Below, piece by piece: positions 9,366 through 18,307 of a stretch of DNA of 27,613 bases. Source of the stretch: an uncultured bacterium. Lineage in GTDB: Bacteria; Bacteroidota; Ignavibacteria; Kapaibacteriales; UBA2268. The stretch lies in assembly GCA_937875295.1 (NCBI GenBank), contig CALLXS010000048.1, positions 1 through 27,613 on the forward strand. Direction: 5' to 3'. A program made the position numbers and the translations under genes. The number at the start of each line of letters is the position of its first letter. Position 1 is the stretch's first letter. Below the pieces are notes generated by a model. That model ran no database searches. It was not told the DNA's origin and saw nothing but the letters and a program-made list of their open reading frames with translations.

Positions 9366-11090
9366 ATGTTATCTGGAAATTATATTTTAGTGTTACATTC
9401 CCATCTTCCTTGGGTATTACATCATGGCACTTGGCCTCACGGAGAGGATTGGTTGCATGAGGCTGTTGCAGAGTGTTATATACCAATACTGAATGCATTA
9501 AATGAATTAGTCGAAAATAAAATTTTACCAAAAATTACAATAGGTATTACTCCTGTATTATGTGAACAATTAGCTCATCCAGATTTTCCTCAATTATTTA
9601 TAGATTATTGCACTGAAAAAATAAATCTTGCAAAAGAAGATAGAAAATTTTATTCAGATCATAATTATGACCAACATCATATTTATTTAACAGAATATTG
9701 GGAAAAATGGTATCAATCAGTTCTAGATGATTACCAAAAAAAGTATAAATCTAATATAATTGGTGCTTTCAAAAAATTGCAAGATAAAAAAGCTATTGAA
9801 ATTATTACTTGCGCTGCTACTCATGGGTATTTACCTTTATTACCAACAGAGAAATCTATTAATATGCAAATAAAACTCGGCAAAGAGAATTATATAAAGC
9901 ATTTTGGTAGAGAACCAAAAGGAATTTGGTTGCCTGAATGTGCATATAGACCATCATACGAGTGGCATTCACTTTTACCAATATTCCCATATAATATCCC
10001 AAAATTAAGACCTGGAATTGAGCAATTTTTAGCAAACCACGGAATTAATTATTTTATAACTGATGAAAAACATATTTCTGAAGCTATTCCACTCGGATAT
10101 TATAAAGATGGCAATAGGGAAGATTTTAAACCAATTTGGGTAAATAATTATAATTTAGAGAAAACACCTCTTAAAATTTATAATGTTTCATCTTCTGAAA
10201 AAGTAGAATATGGTACTGCAAATGTATTTTCAAGACATAGAAGCATATCAATGCAAGTCTGGTGCGGCAAAACAGGTTATCCAGGACATCCTGATTATTT
10301 AGATTTTCATAAAAAAGAATTTCAAAATAAATCTAGATTAAGATACTGGAAAGTAACAGATACTGAAGCAGATATGATGTATAAACAATTATATCACCCT
10401 GATTGGGTTGATGATAAAATCGATATGCAATCAAATCATTTTGTTCATCATCTTGAAAATTCAGTAAATCATTTCAAAAATGAAAAAAATATGCAAGCCA
10501 CAATTTGTACTCCTTTTGATACTGAATTATTTGGGCATTGGTGGTTTGAGGGTCCAAAATTCATTAAAGCAGTATTGCAGGGAATGAGCCAATCGCCTTG
10601 GATTAAAAGTGCTACTTGTTCAGAACAGGTGAAGAAAATGAATCCATCTGAAGTAATTCGAATGAATGAAGGATCTTGGGGGGTGAATAATAATCACGAT
10701 GTTTGGAGCAATAAAGACAATATTTGGACTTGGGAACATATCTATAATGATGAAAATTCTTTAATTATGTTTTTCCAAAAGTATCCTCTCGAAAAGCTGA
10801 CTAAAAAAGCTAAAAGAATATTAGAGCAAGCATATAGAGAATTATTATTAGAACAAAGCTCAGATTGGCAATTCTTAATTCATGCTCAATCTGCTAAAGA
10901 TTATGCTGAAATGAGACTAGCGAATCATCATAGTGACTTTAATAAACTTCTTGAATATGCTGATAAAGTACAGAATAAAAAACGACTTACAAAAGAAGAA
11001 GATGCATATTTACAAGAAGTTGAAGCAAGAGATTCTATATTCGAAGAAATTGATTTATCTTGGTGGAAAGAATTAGAATTTAATGTATGA
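9366..11090 (+). CDS. Glycoside hydrolase family 57 protein, probable 1,4-alpha-glucan branching enzyme
   Basis: A 574-residue GH57 protein of the branching-enzyme/DUF1957 type (EC 2.4.1.18), which makes alpha-1,6 branches in glycogen-like glucans in the cytoplasm. Motif 1 is HSHLPW (11-16). The nucleophile motif GIWLPECAY contains Glu191, and the acid/base motif TPFDTELFGHWWFEG contains Asp385; both expected catalytic residues are present. The helical C-terminal third (roughly from LTKKAKRILEQAYREL) fits the C-terminal region of the archaeal and bacterial branching enzymes. The start is supported by GGAG seven bases upstream. Its stop overlaps the next gene's start by 8 bases, tying it to a flippase and a UDP-galactopyranose mutase rather than to other glycogen genes, none of which is in the window. 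An alpha-amylase-like or transglycosylase activity cannot be excluded, but the motif spacing favours branching. Confidence 0.85.
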   Translation: MLSGNYILVLHSHLPWVLHHGTWPHGEDWLHEAVAECYIPILNALNELVENKILPKITIGITPVLCEQLAHPDFPQLFIDYCTEKINLAKEDRKFYSDHNYDQHHIYLTEYWEKWYQSVLDDYQKKYKSNIIGAFKKLQDKKAIEIITCAATHGYLPLLPTEKSINMQIKLGKENYIKHFGREPKGIWLPECAYRPSYEWHSLLPIFPYNIPKLRPGIEQFLANHGINYFITDEKHISEAIPLGYYKDGNREDFKPIWVNNYNLEKTPLKIYNVSSSEKVEYGTANVFSRHRSISMQVWCGKTGYPGHPDYLDFHKKEFQNKSRLRYWKVTDTEADMMYKQLYHPDWVDDKIDMQSNHFVHHLENSVNHFKNEKNMQATICTPFDTELFGHWWFEGPKFIKAVLQGMSQSPWIKSATCSEQVKKMNPSEVIRMNEGSWGVNNNHDVWSNKDNIWTWEHIYNDENSLIMFFQKYPLEKLTKKAKRILEQAYRELLLEQSSDWQFLIHAQSAKDYAEMRLANHHSDFNKLLEYADKVQNKKRLTKEEDAYLQEVEARDSIFEEIDLSWWKELEFNV

Positions 11091-12489
11091 TAAGAAAAAG
11101 ATACTAAAGAATATTGCTACTCTTTCTGTATCTGAATTAGTAAATAAGGGGATAGTATTGATAACGACTCTCTATTTGATGAGAGTCGTTACTCCTAATG
11201 GGTATGGTGTAATTAGTTTTGGAGATTCATTTTCCAGTTTTTTCTTAATTTTGGTAGTATTAGCTTTTTATCAAATCGGCTCACGCGAAATTGCCAAGAA
11301 AGATTATGATATTTCTAAAATAGTTAATACTATAATAACTTCAAGGCTAATTTTAGCAGTATTTACATCAATTTTATATCTCTTAATACTAAATTTCATA
11401 AATATTAGTCCTGAAAAAAAGACAGTATCATATATTTATATGATTATACTTTTTACTAATGCATTAAATTTAGATTGGGCATTTCAGGGAATGGAAAAAA
11501 TGGGAGTTATGGCTACACGCCAAGTTCTCACAAGCTCATTGACATTGATAGGTTATTTAATATTTGTTAAAAGTAGGGCAGATGTAATTCCAGCTACTTT
11601 AATTACAACTCTTTCAGCATTTCTAAATGTTATTTTGCTTCTAATTTATTATCACAAAAAAGAATTTAAATTCCGATTACAAATAGATAAAGAAGTACTA
11701 AAAGTTGTAATGAAATCACTTCTTCCTCTTACAATTTACATTTTAGCTGCTACTTTGTTAAATAAAGCTAATATCTTAATTATGGAATATTACAAGGTAA
11801 GTGCTTATGATATAGGGATTTTTGGTGGAGCTTTTAAATTTATTACATTTGGAGTTGTACCAAGTAATATTATACAGATGTCATTTTTCCAATTATTAGC
11901 TCGTACTAGAGAAAAAGAAGAGAGGTTAGTTGTATATAACAAGTTTTTCACTCTAAATATTTTGGTGGGATGTTTTATTTTTATGATAATGTATCTATCA
12001 CCAGAAATAATTACATTAGCTCTAAAAAAAGAATTTTCTGCCTCAATTCCTCTATTTCAAATTTATGTAATATCAGGAATTATTATGTATATGAATACAT
12101 CTGTTACTCCAGCATTAATAGCATGGAATTATGAAAAAAAAGTAATGCAAGCAACAATAATTGGAAGTATTATTTCACTTGCTGCTAATTTTATTCTGAT
12201 TCAACAATATGGTAACTATGGAGCAGTATATGCTTCAATTATCGGAGAAGCGACTATTTTTATATTGTATGCAATGACTTTATTTCAAATAATTCAATAT
12301 AATTTCATCAAAAGTATTTTAAAGGTTTTTTTTGTATTAGGAATATCGGTATCAGTAGGATTACTTCTCAAAAATTTTGGTTTGAATGTATTTATTGTGA
12401 TAATAATTGTGTCAATAATTTATTATTTAACTTCTTTAAGTATAAAATTAATTGATAGAAATGAATTAAAAAATATAATAAAACGATGA
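11083..12489 (+). CDS. Oligosaccharide flippase family protein (Wzx-like)
   Basis: A 468-residue polytopic membrane protein of the polysaccharide-biosynthesis/MOP flippase superfamily, expected to move lipid-linked sugar units across the inner membrane. It has about 12 or more hydrophobic segments spread along the whole chain. The N-terminal pattern is typical of Wzx: NIATLSVSELVNKGI, then RVVTPNGYGVISFGDSF, then QIGSREIAKK, with a later LDWAFQGMEKMG. Translation is probably coupled on both sides: 8 bases overlap with the GH57 gene upstream and 4 bases (ATGA) with glf downstream. The neighbouring UDP-galactopyranose mutase suggests that the transported glycan contains galactofuranose. That is an inference from context; the substrate cannot be read from the sequence. 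Confidence 0.85.
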   Translation: MYDKKKILKNIATLSVSELVNKGIVLITTLYLMRVVTPNGYGVISFGDSFSSFFLILVVLAFYQIGSREIAKKDYDISKIVNTIITSRLILAVFTSILYLLILNFINISPEKKTVSYIYMIILFTNALNLDWAFQGMEKMGVMATRQVLTSSLTLIGYLIFVKSRADVIPATLITTLSAFLNVILLLIYYHKKEFKFRLQIDKEVLKVVMKSLLPLTIYILAATLLNKANILIMEYYKVSAYDIGIFGGAFKFITFGVVPSNIIQMSFFQLLARTREKEERLVVYNKFFTLNILVGCFIFMIMYLSPEIITLALKKEFSASIPLFQIYVISGIIMYMNTSVTPALIAWNYEKKVMQATIIGSIISLAANFILIQQYGNYGAVYASIIGEATIFILYAMTLFQIIQYNFIKSILKVFFVLGISVSVGLLLKNFGLNVFIVIIIVSIIYYLTSLSIKLIDRNELKNIIKR

Positions 12490-13619
12490 TGTATGATTAT
12501 TTAATTGTAGGAGCAGGGATAAGTGGTTGTGTAATTGCAGAGAGAGTTGCAAATATTTTAAATAAGAAAGTATTAATTATTGACTCTCGCAACCATATTG
12601 GAGGTAATTGCTATGATTATCTAGATGAGAATGGGATTCTAGTTCATAAATATGGACCTCATATTTTTCATACTAAATCAAAATTAGTATTTGATTATAT
12701 TAGTAAGTTTACAGAATGGGAAGTATATTTTCACAGAGTGCTTGCAAATGTCGATGGAATTGATATTCCTGTACCATTTAATTTTGATGCTATTTATAAA
12801 GTTTTCCCTCCAAAATTAGCAAATGAAATTGAAAGTAAACTATTAGAAAAATATTCATATGGTCAAAAAATTCCAATACTTGAATTAAGGAAATCAAGCG
12901 ATCCATTGCTGAAGTTCTTATATGAATATATATATGAAAAAATATTCCTTAATTATACTATTAAGCAATGGCATTTATCTCCAGATGAAATAGATGAATC
13001 TATTACAGGGAGAATACCTGTTTATTTATCTCGAGATGATAGATATTTCCAAGATAAATATCAAGCAATGCCAAAAGATGGATATACAGCAATTTTTAAT
13101 AAAATGATAGCTCATCCAAATATTGAATTGAAATTAAATATGAGATTAAGTGATATTGAAAATGAAATATCTTATGACAAATTGATTTATACAGGCAAAA
13201 TAGATGAATTTTTCGATTACAAATATGGTGAATTACCATATAGATCTTTAGATTTTAAGCTCGAAGTATATGAAATTGAATTCTATCAAAAAGTAGCCCA
13301 AAACAATTTCCCAAACAATTTCGATTTTACACGAATTACCGAATTTAAGCATTTTTATAAAAGAAAAATTAATAATAATACTATTGTTGCGAAAGAATAT
13401 CCTACTCAACATATAATTGGTCAAAATGAAGCTTATTATCCAATAATTAATAATGAAAATAAAATATTATATGATAAATACATCAATGAAGCTAAACAAC
13501 TTGAAAATGTATATTTCATTGGTCGATTAGCCGAATATATGTATTATAATATGGATGAAACGTTCTTGTCAGCTCTAAAATTATTTGATATTCTTAAAGA
13601 AAATAATGTCACACATTGA
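12486..13619 (+). CDS. glf: UDP-galactopyranose mutase
   Basis: A 377-residue FAD enzyme that interconverts UDP-galactopyranose and UDP-galactofuranose, the sugar donor for galactofuranose-containing surface glycans. The N-terminal dinucleotide-binding motif YLIVGAGISGCVIAE is followed by DSRNHIGGNCYDY and KYGPHIFHTKS, all highly typical of bacterial Glf. Later AKEYPTQH and the C-terminal IGRLAEYMYYNMDETFLSAL also match. The length is normal for the family (about 365-390). ATGATG at the start offers two codons (12486 or 12489); the first overlaps the flippase stop by 4 bases. The gene sits between a flippase and a HAD/UbiA-type membrane gene, consistent with a cell-surface polysaccharide pathway. 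No galactofuranosyltransferase is in the window. Confidence 0.95.
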   Translation: MMYDYLIVGAGISGCVIAERVANILNKKVLIIDSRNHIGGNCYDYLDENGILVHKYGPHIFHTKSKLVFDYISKFTEWEVYFHRVLANVDGIDIPVPFNFDAIYKVFPPKLANEIESKLLEKYSYGQKIPILELRKSSDPLLKFLYEYIYEKIFLNYTIKQWHLSPDEIDESITGRIPVYLSRDDRYFQDKYQAMPKDGYTAIFNKMIAHPNIELKLNMRLSDIENEISYDKLIYTGKIDEFFDYKYGELPYRSLDFKLEVYEIEFYQKVAQNNFPNNFDFTRITEFKHFYKRKINNNTIVAKEYPTQHIIGQNEAYYPIINNENKILYDKYINEAKQLENVYFIGRLAEYMYYNMDETFLSALKLFDILKENNVTH

Positions 13620-14616
13620 AAAAAATATTCCAATTGTAACTGATTTAGACGGATCTTTATTAAATATTGATTCTACTGCTTTATCGATGATCCAAATGCT
13701 TAAGAATTATCCAAGTAATTATTTAAAAGCTATTTTATGGTTGCCCAAAGGAAAATATTTTTTTAAAAGTCATATAGAAAAGTATTCCAATATTATCGCA
13801 AATCAATTACCTTATAACGAAGTTGTTCTAAAATTTCTGAAAGACGAAAAATCTAAAGGTAGGGAAATATATCTAGCTACTGCTTCAATGCAGTCAATTG
13901 CTGATAAAATAAATAATCATTTGCAAATTTTTAAAGGTGCTTACGGTAGCGAAAATAATATTAATTTATCTTCATCAAACAAACTAAATAAACTAGAAGA
14001 ATTATTTGGGAAATATAATTTTGATTATATAGGTGATAGCAATTCAGATCTAATAATATGGGAAAATGCAAATAAAGGTTATGCTATAAAGCCTGACAAA
14101 TCATTATCAAAGCAAATTGCAAAAAATTATAAAATCAATGTTTTCATTGAAAAAAAATCATCAAATATCAAATTGTTAATTAAGCAATTAAATATATTAA
14201 AATGGACAATAAATTTATTATTATTCTTGCCATTAGCAGTCCTAAATATAAATAAAAACGACGAAATAATTGAGAACTTAATATTATCATTTTTTGCTAT
14301 TAGTTTAATTGATTCTTTTTTAGGAATGAAAAAAGTGCTTTTTTCAATAGCTGATTATGAATTTGACAATTATGATAGTAAAGATATCCTATCGGGAGAA
14401 TTGAAAATATTTATTCTTCTACGATTTATGCTTATAATATTAATTTTATCATTAATCCTAATGTTTCTTTTATCTTCAAATATTCCAATTTTATTATTAT
14501 TTCTTTATTTCATTTTGGGTGAATATTTCATTCATTCTAAGCATAAGATCTCAAATTCTATAGAAATTTTTAAAATTGTTTTTAAGATATTTATTGGGTA
14601 TTATTTAATAAAATAA
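13606..14616 (+). CDS. HAD phosphatase fused to a shortened UbiA-like membrane domain
   Basis: The N-terminal half is a HAD-superfamily phosphatase domain: motif I TDLDGSL (Asp13 and Asp15 counted from the ATG at 13606), motif II ATASMQ and motif III GDSNSDL. The C-terminal half has about five hydrophobic segments. It resembles the start of a UbiA prenyltransferase, as in the HAD-UbiA fusion proteins that normally run to about 480 residues. Here the protein is only 336 residues. The UbiA Asp-rich motif is degenerate (ADYEFDNYD near residue 250, instead of NDxxDxxxD), the usual HP.K..RP stretch after it is missing, and the second half of the domain, with its second Asp motif, is absent. Overlap with glf suggests co-translation. 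In mycobacteria, UbiA (Rv3806c) and a phosphatase (Rv3807c) lie beside glf in arabinogalactan synthesis; any shared role here is inference. An upstream ATG at 13585 is also possible. Confidence 0.7.
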   Translation: MSHIEKNIPIVTDLDGSLLNIDSTALSMIQMLKNYPSNYLKAILWLPKGKYFFKSHIEKYSNIIANQLPYNEVVLKFLKDEKSKGREIYLATASMQSIADKINNHLQIFKGAYGSENNINLSSSNKLNKLEELFGKYNFDYIGDSNSDLIIWENANKGYAIKPDKSLSKQIAKNYKINVFIEKKSSNIKLLIKQLNILKWTINLLLFLPLAVLNINKNDEIIENLILSFFAISLIDSFLGMKKVLFSIADYEFDNYDSKDILSGELKIFILLRFMLIILILSLILMFLLSSNIPILLLFLYFILGEYFIHSKHKISNSIEIFKIVFKIFIGYYLIK

Positions 14617-14618
14617 AG

Positions 14619-15356
14619 TTATTTCATTACTTTTCTAAAGCTACGATAAATTAAAACTAATGAAAATAATACAATAAAAGTAGCCCAAATATAATGAGGT
14701 AGGAATAACATTTGTTCCATTACAAAAGTGTCTGAATAATAAGTACCTGCTTCAGTTGTACCTTTGCTTGAGAATAAATAATCTATACTCAAGTATAAAC
14801 TTAAAAAAGCCTGTATTCCGATAAATTGACATAAAAATTTATTTAATTGCTTCCCTCCATAAAGAGAAGCTATAAAAAAGATTACAGCAAATACCATTAT
14901 AAAGATAAATCCAAACATACTTCTTACCCAAATTATATCACATATAGCTAGAATAATAGAAAATATTAACATTATTTTCCGGCTACTATTTAAATTTTTT
15001 GATGCTACAATGAAAAAATAACCAATAATAGACGGTGCTATTGGTCCAGCAAAGGCAATTAAAGCTCTTCCAATTCTACCAAAAAATACATCTCCCGAGT
15101 AGTAAGCTACTCCTGAACCATTTGAAAATATTTGAAGATACTCAAAATTTGCACCAAGTAATAATGCAAATATTCCATGTCCCATTTCGTGAAACCAAGT
15201 ACCTAATATTACAAAAGGGTATAGTATCGATTTCCCAAATGGAATAAAATGCCACATAATGATAGTGAAAATAGCAATAAAAGATAATGAAAATAGGCTT
15301 AATTGACTTTCTTTTGGCGAACTTGATTTTTGGGGTAGAGGATATAATTCATTCAT
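14619..15356 (-). CDS. M50 family (M50B-like) membrane zinc metallopeptidase
   Basis: A 245-residue protein with about six or seven hydrophobic segments and the zinc-metalloprotease motif HEMGH at residues 56-60, inside GTWFHEMGHGIFALLLGA. This is the pattern of the peptidase M50B-like (site-2-protease related) family, followed by a glycine-rich turn (SNGSGVAYYSG) seen in those proteins. It probably cleaves within or near the inner membrane, but its substrate is unknown. No PDZ domain is present and I did not find the C-terminal DG motif of classical RseP, so it belongs to the short M50B-like branch. It lies on the opposite strand only two bases after the truncated HAD-UbiA gene and diverges from the BatD-like gene, with a 64-base gap between their starts. 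Confidence 0.75.
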   Translation of the reverse strand: MNELYPLPQKSSSPKESQLSLFSLSFIAIFTIIMWHFIPFGKSILYPFVILGTWFHEMGHGIFALLLGANFEYLQIFSNGSGVAYYSGDVFFGRIGRALIAFAGPIAPSIIGYFFIVASKNLNSSRKIMLIFSIILAICDIIWVRSMFGFIFIMVFAVIFFIASLYGGKQLNKFLCQFIGIQAFLSLYLSIDYLFSSKGTTEAGTYYSDTFVMEQMLFLPHYIWATFIVLFSLVLIYRSFRKVMK

Positions 15357-15381
15357 ATTTTTTAAATTAACTTTAAAACAT

Positions 15382-15389
15382 TATTTTTG
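15382..15389 (+). promoter_or_regulatory. Possible -7 element for the BatD-like gene
   Basis: TATTTTTG matches TAnnTTTG exactly and lies 31 bases before the ATG at 15421. No TTG was found at the expected spacing upstream, so this is only half of a promoter and could be chance in such AT-rich DNA. Confidence 0.25.
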
Positions 15390-15420
15390 TAAAGATTTTT
15401 TCTTTAAAATACTATAAACG

Positions 15421-16335
15421 ATGAAGTTCATAAAAATTTTATTAATATATATATTTCTTTTATTTGTAATTACTTTATCAACGAATAAACTATTCTCAAA
15501 TGAGTTTACTGCTCAACTAGATTCGACCGAAATATTAATTGGTTCTAGGGCAGTGCTAACACTTCAAACGCCATTATTAGATGGAAAAATTATATATCCA
15601 AATTTAATAGATAGCTTAAATGGATTAAAAATAATATCAATTTCACAAATTGATACAATTAATCTAAAAAATAAACAATATTTATCTCAAAAATTATATT
15701 TAACATCTTTTGACAGTGGGATTTATAATATAATGCCTCTCGTCTTTGTTTATATTGATAATAATCAACTGACTAAAGTTTATAATACTTCTGCACTTAC
15801 GTTGAAGGTAAATTCCATAGATATTTCTCAAATGAAAGATATTAATGCTATTAAAGGATTTCTTAACGAAGATAAAAATTTAATGGATTATTTTCCATTT
15901 ATACTTGCATTTTTTGGACTTATTGTATTAATATTTATTATGTTCAAAATTTGGAAGAATAAAAAAAGAAAACCAAAGATAATAGAAGAAAAGCATAAAG
16001 AAATAATAATTGATCCGAAAAAATGGTTATTTGATGAATTAATTTCTCTTAAAGAAAGAGAATTATATAAGAAATCAGAAATAAAATTGCATTATTCACT
16101 CTTATCAGAAGCTTTTAGGAGATATTTAGAGCTTAAATATGATATACCGGCTTTGGAAAATACAACAGAGGAAATTAAATTTTCATTACAAAATAAAATG
16201 GATTCTGTGGTGATTAATGATTTGATATTTTTATTAAATCAATCTGATTTAGTTAAGTTTGCAAAGTTTATTCCATCTGAAATAGATGCAGAAAATCAAT
16301 TAAATGCAGCTTTTAACATTTATGAGAAAATATAA
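15421..16335 (+). CDS. Membrane protein with BatD/DUF4381-like architecture
   Basis: 304 residues. Residues 1-26 look like a signal peptide. The following 120 residues form a beta-rich region that begins ..EFTAQLDSTEILIGSRAVLTLQT, like the Ig-like repeats of BatD proteins (DSTxIxIGExxxLTL). A single transmembrane helix spans roughly 157-177, followed by a basic stretch. The cytoplasmic helical tail contains LSEAFRRYLELKYDIPALENTTEEI (about 226-250), the signature seen in DUF4381 and the C-termini of BatD-like proteins. Such proteins usually sit in Bat/MoxR operons with VWA-domain proteins. Here no MoxR or VWA gene is adjacent, so it is an isolated copy. The function is unknown; a role in envelope stress or protein-complex assembly would be a guess from relatives. 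The next gene converges, with 24 bases between the stops. Confidence 0.6.
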   Translation: MKFIKILLIYIFLLFVITLSTNKLFSNEFTAQLDSTEILIGSRAVLTLQTPLLDGKIIYPNLIDSLNGLKIISISQIDTINLKNKQYLSQKLYLTSFDSGIYNIMPLVFVYIDNNQLTKVYNTSALTLKVNSIDISQMKDINAIKGFLNEDKNLMDYFPFILAFFGLIVLIFIMFKIWKNKKRKPKIIEEKHKEIIIDPKKWLFDELISLKERELYKKSEIKLHYSLLSEAFRRYLELKYDIPALENTTEEIKFSLQNKMDSVVINDLIFLLNQSDLVKFAKFIPSEIDAENQLNAAFNIYEKI

Positions 16336-16359
16336 AAGCGAATTTACAAATAAAAGTTA

Positions 16360-18063
16360 TTAATTATTTTTTTCAGAGTTAACAAGTGCATTTCTAACTT
16401 GTTCTGGGCTTTCAAATTTCAATATTTTATTAGCAAAAACTTTTGCTGAATTATATTTAATGTTTCTAATTCGTTTTTTTAAGTCTAACTGAATTGATGG
16501 AGATACGCTGAATTGATTAATTCCAAGCCCAACTAATAATTTTGTAGCCGAGGTATGACCAGCAATTTCACCGCAAATACTTAATTCAATTCCGGCTTTT
16601 TCTGAATTATCAACGGTCAATTTAATTAAATTTAAAACAGCTGGATGGAAAGAGTCATAAATTGAATTTACTTTTTGGTTATTTCTATCTGCTGCTAATG
16701 TGTATTGAGTTAAGTCATTTGTGCCAATACTAAAGAAATCGCAATATTTAGCTAATTTATCACTAATTAAAGCAGCTGCAGGAGTTTCAATCATTATTCC
16801 GACTGGAATTCGATTATCAAATAGATAGCCCTCTTGTTTTAGCTCTTTTTTACATTGCTCAATGAGAGAAATAGTTTCTTTTACTTCGTTAGTATTAATA
16901 ACCATAGGTAGCATAAATTTTATATTTTTATTGACAGATGCTCTTAAAATCGCTCTAATTTGAATTTTAAAAACATCTTTTTTTTCTAATAAAAACCTAA
17001 TACCTCTATGCCCAAGTGCAGGATTTTCTTCAAAAATTTCTGTATCTTTGAAATATTTATCTCCTCCAATATCAAATGCTCTAAAAGTAATTGAGTCAGG
17101 ATATGCTCTATTGGCAAAGTGCATATACCAAGTGTATTGATCTTCTTCGTTAGGAAAATAATTTAGCCCAATTATCAAACTTTCTGTTCTTACTAATCCA
17201 ACACCTTCAGATTTAATTTTTGCAGCATTTTCAATATCATGAGAAGTATCGACATTGGACATAAGTTTAATTTTTCTTCCATCTTTTGATTCTGTCGGAA
17301 GATTGCGTAATTCACCTAAGCGAGAGTGATGTTCTTCTTCGATTATAGTTTTTAATTGATAATCAGATATTTCCTGATTGTCAGGATTTACTATAATTAC
17401 TCCAGAAAAACCATTAAGTATCACATTGTCACCAGTTTTTATGTTAGTGCAAGCATCTTTCACACTAATTACTGCTGGAATCATAAAAGATCGAGCTAGA
17501 ATAGAACAATGCGAAGTAATTCCACCTGCTTCAGTAATTATACCGGATATTCCAATTTTAAAATAATGAATTAGTTCTGACGGAGTTATGTTTTTAGCAA
17601 TTAAAATATCACCACTGTTTACTTTAGTAAATTCATTTCTATTCCAAATTATGTCTAACAGCCTTTCTTTGATATTTTCAATTTCAAAAGCACGTTCTCT
17701 AAGAATAGAATCTTGAGTATTTAGTAAGAAATTCTTTTGTTGGTCATAATGAAATGTTATTGCACTTTCTGAAGAAAAACCTTTTTTAATATATTCAATA
17801 ATATTGTTGTTTAGTATTTCATCATTAATAAGCATTAAATTTGATTCCAAAATTGCTGCAATATTTGGTTGATATTTATCGACATCATTTATTATTGCGT
17901 TGTAATCAGTAGAAAGAACTTTAATTGCATTTCTAAATTTTTCAATATTTGGTTGAATTTCATCATCAGAAATTATATTTTCATAATCAATCATATCTTG
18001 GGAAAATTCAACGATAGCTTTTCCCATATAAATACCTGGAGATGATGGAATTCCTCTTATCAT
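16360..18063 (-). CDS. ptsI: Phosphoenolpyruvate-protein phosphotransferase (PTS enzyme I)
   Basis: 567 residues, close to the 575 of E. coli enzyme I, the cytoplasmic enzyme that takes phosphate from PEP and passes it to HPr. The N-terminus MIRGIPSSPGIYMGKA matches the family. The phosphorylated histidine is His185 in GGITSHCSILARS (usual form GGRTSHTAIMAR, so Arg is replaced by Ile). PEP-binding elements follow: GVGLVRTES, FRAFDIGGDKY, EENPALGHRGIRF, and SIGTNDLTQYTLA. The catalytic cysteine is Cys497 in CGEIAGH, where the usual Asp after AG is His. All core residues are present, so the protein should be active. It is the last gene of the purL operon, 3 bases after the small membrane gene. 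No HPr or EII gene is in the window, so the pathway (regulatory or sugar uptake) cannot be told. Confidence 0.93.
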   Translation of the reverse strand: MIRGIPSSPGIYMGKAIVEFSQDMIDYENIISDDEIQPNIEKFRNAIKVLSTDYNAIINDVDKYQPNIAAILESNLMLINDEILNNNIIEYIKKGFSSESAITFHYDQQKNFLLNTQDSILRERAFEIENIKERLLDIIWNRNEFTKVNSGDILIAKNITPSELIHYFKIGISGIITEAGGITSHCSILARSFMIPAVISVKDACTNIKTGDNVILNGFSGVIIVNPDNQEISDYQLKTIIEEEHHSRLGELRNLPTESKDGRKIKLMSNVDTSHDIENAAKIKSEGVGLVRTESLIIGLNYFPNEEDQYTWYMHFANRAYPDSITFRAFDIGGDKYFKDTEIFEENPALGHRGIRFLLEKKDVFKIQIRAILRASVNKNIKFMLPMVINTNEVKETISLIEQCKKELKQEGYLFDNRIPVGIMIETPAAALISDKLAKYCDFFSIGTNDLTQYTLAADRNNQKVNSIYDSFHPAVLNLIKLTVDNSEKAGIELSICGEIAGHTSATKLLVGLGINQFSVSPSIQLDLKKRIRNIKYNSAKVFANKILKFESPEQVRNALVNSEKNN

Positions 18064-18066
18064 AAT

Positions 18067-18297
18067 TTATTGATTTTTATTTATTGAATTTAATTTATTT
18101 TGAAGCTTTTTAAGAATTAAAATTGTAAAAATACAAACTGCAATTAGTGCAATCCCAATTATAAGGAACCAAATTTCTTTTGATAATGAATATGCTACAA
18201 GGAATAAAATAGATGCTATAATATTTGTAGCTAATAATACATATTTGCTTGTATTAAGACTTTTCCCTAATTTATTTATATCAGAATTATTTTTCAT
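18067..18297 (-). CDS. Small two-helix membrane protein of unknown function
   Basis: 76 residues with two hydrophobic helices (about 19-39 and 43-64) and a lysine/asparagine-rich C-terminus. I do not recognise a family. It is supported as a real gene by its packing: 10 bases after purL and 3 bases before ptsI on the same strand, with the membrane-protein composition expected in this frame. The charge pattern suggests both ends face the cytoplasm. Confidence 0.6.
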   Translation of the reverse strand: MKNNSDINKLGKSLNTSKYVLLATNIIASILFLVAYSLSKEIWFLIIGIALIAVCIFTILILKKLQNKLNSINKNQ

Positions 18298-18307
18298 AAA
18301 TTAAAAA

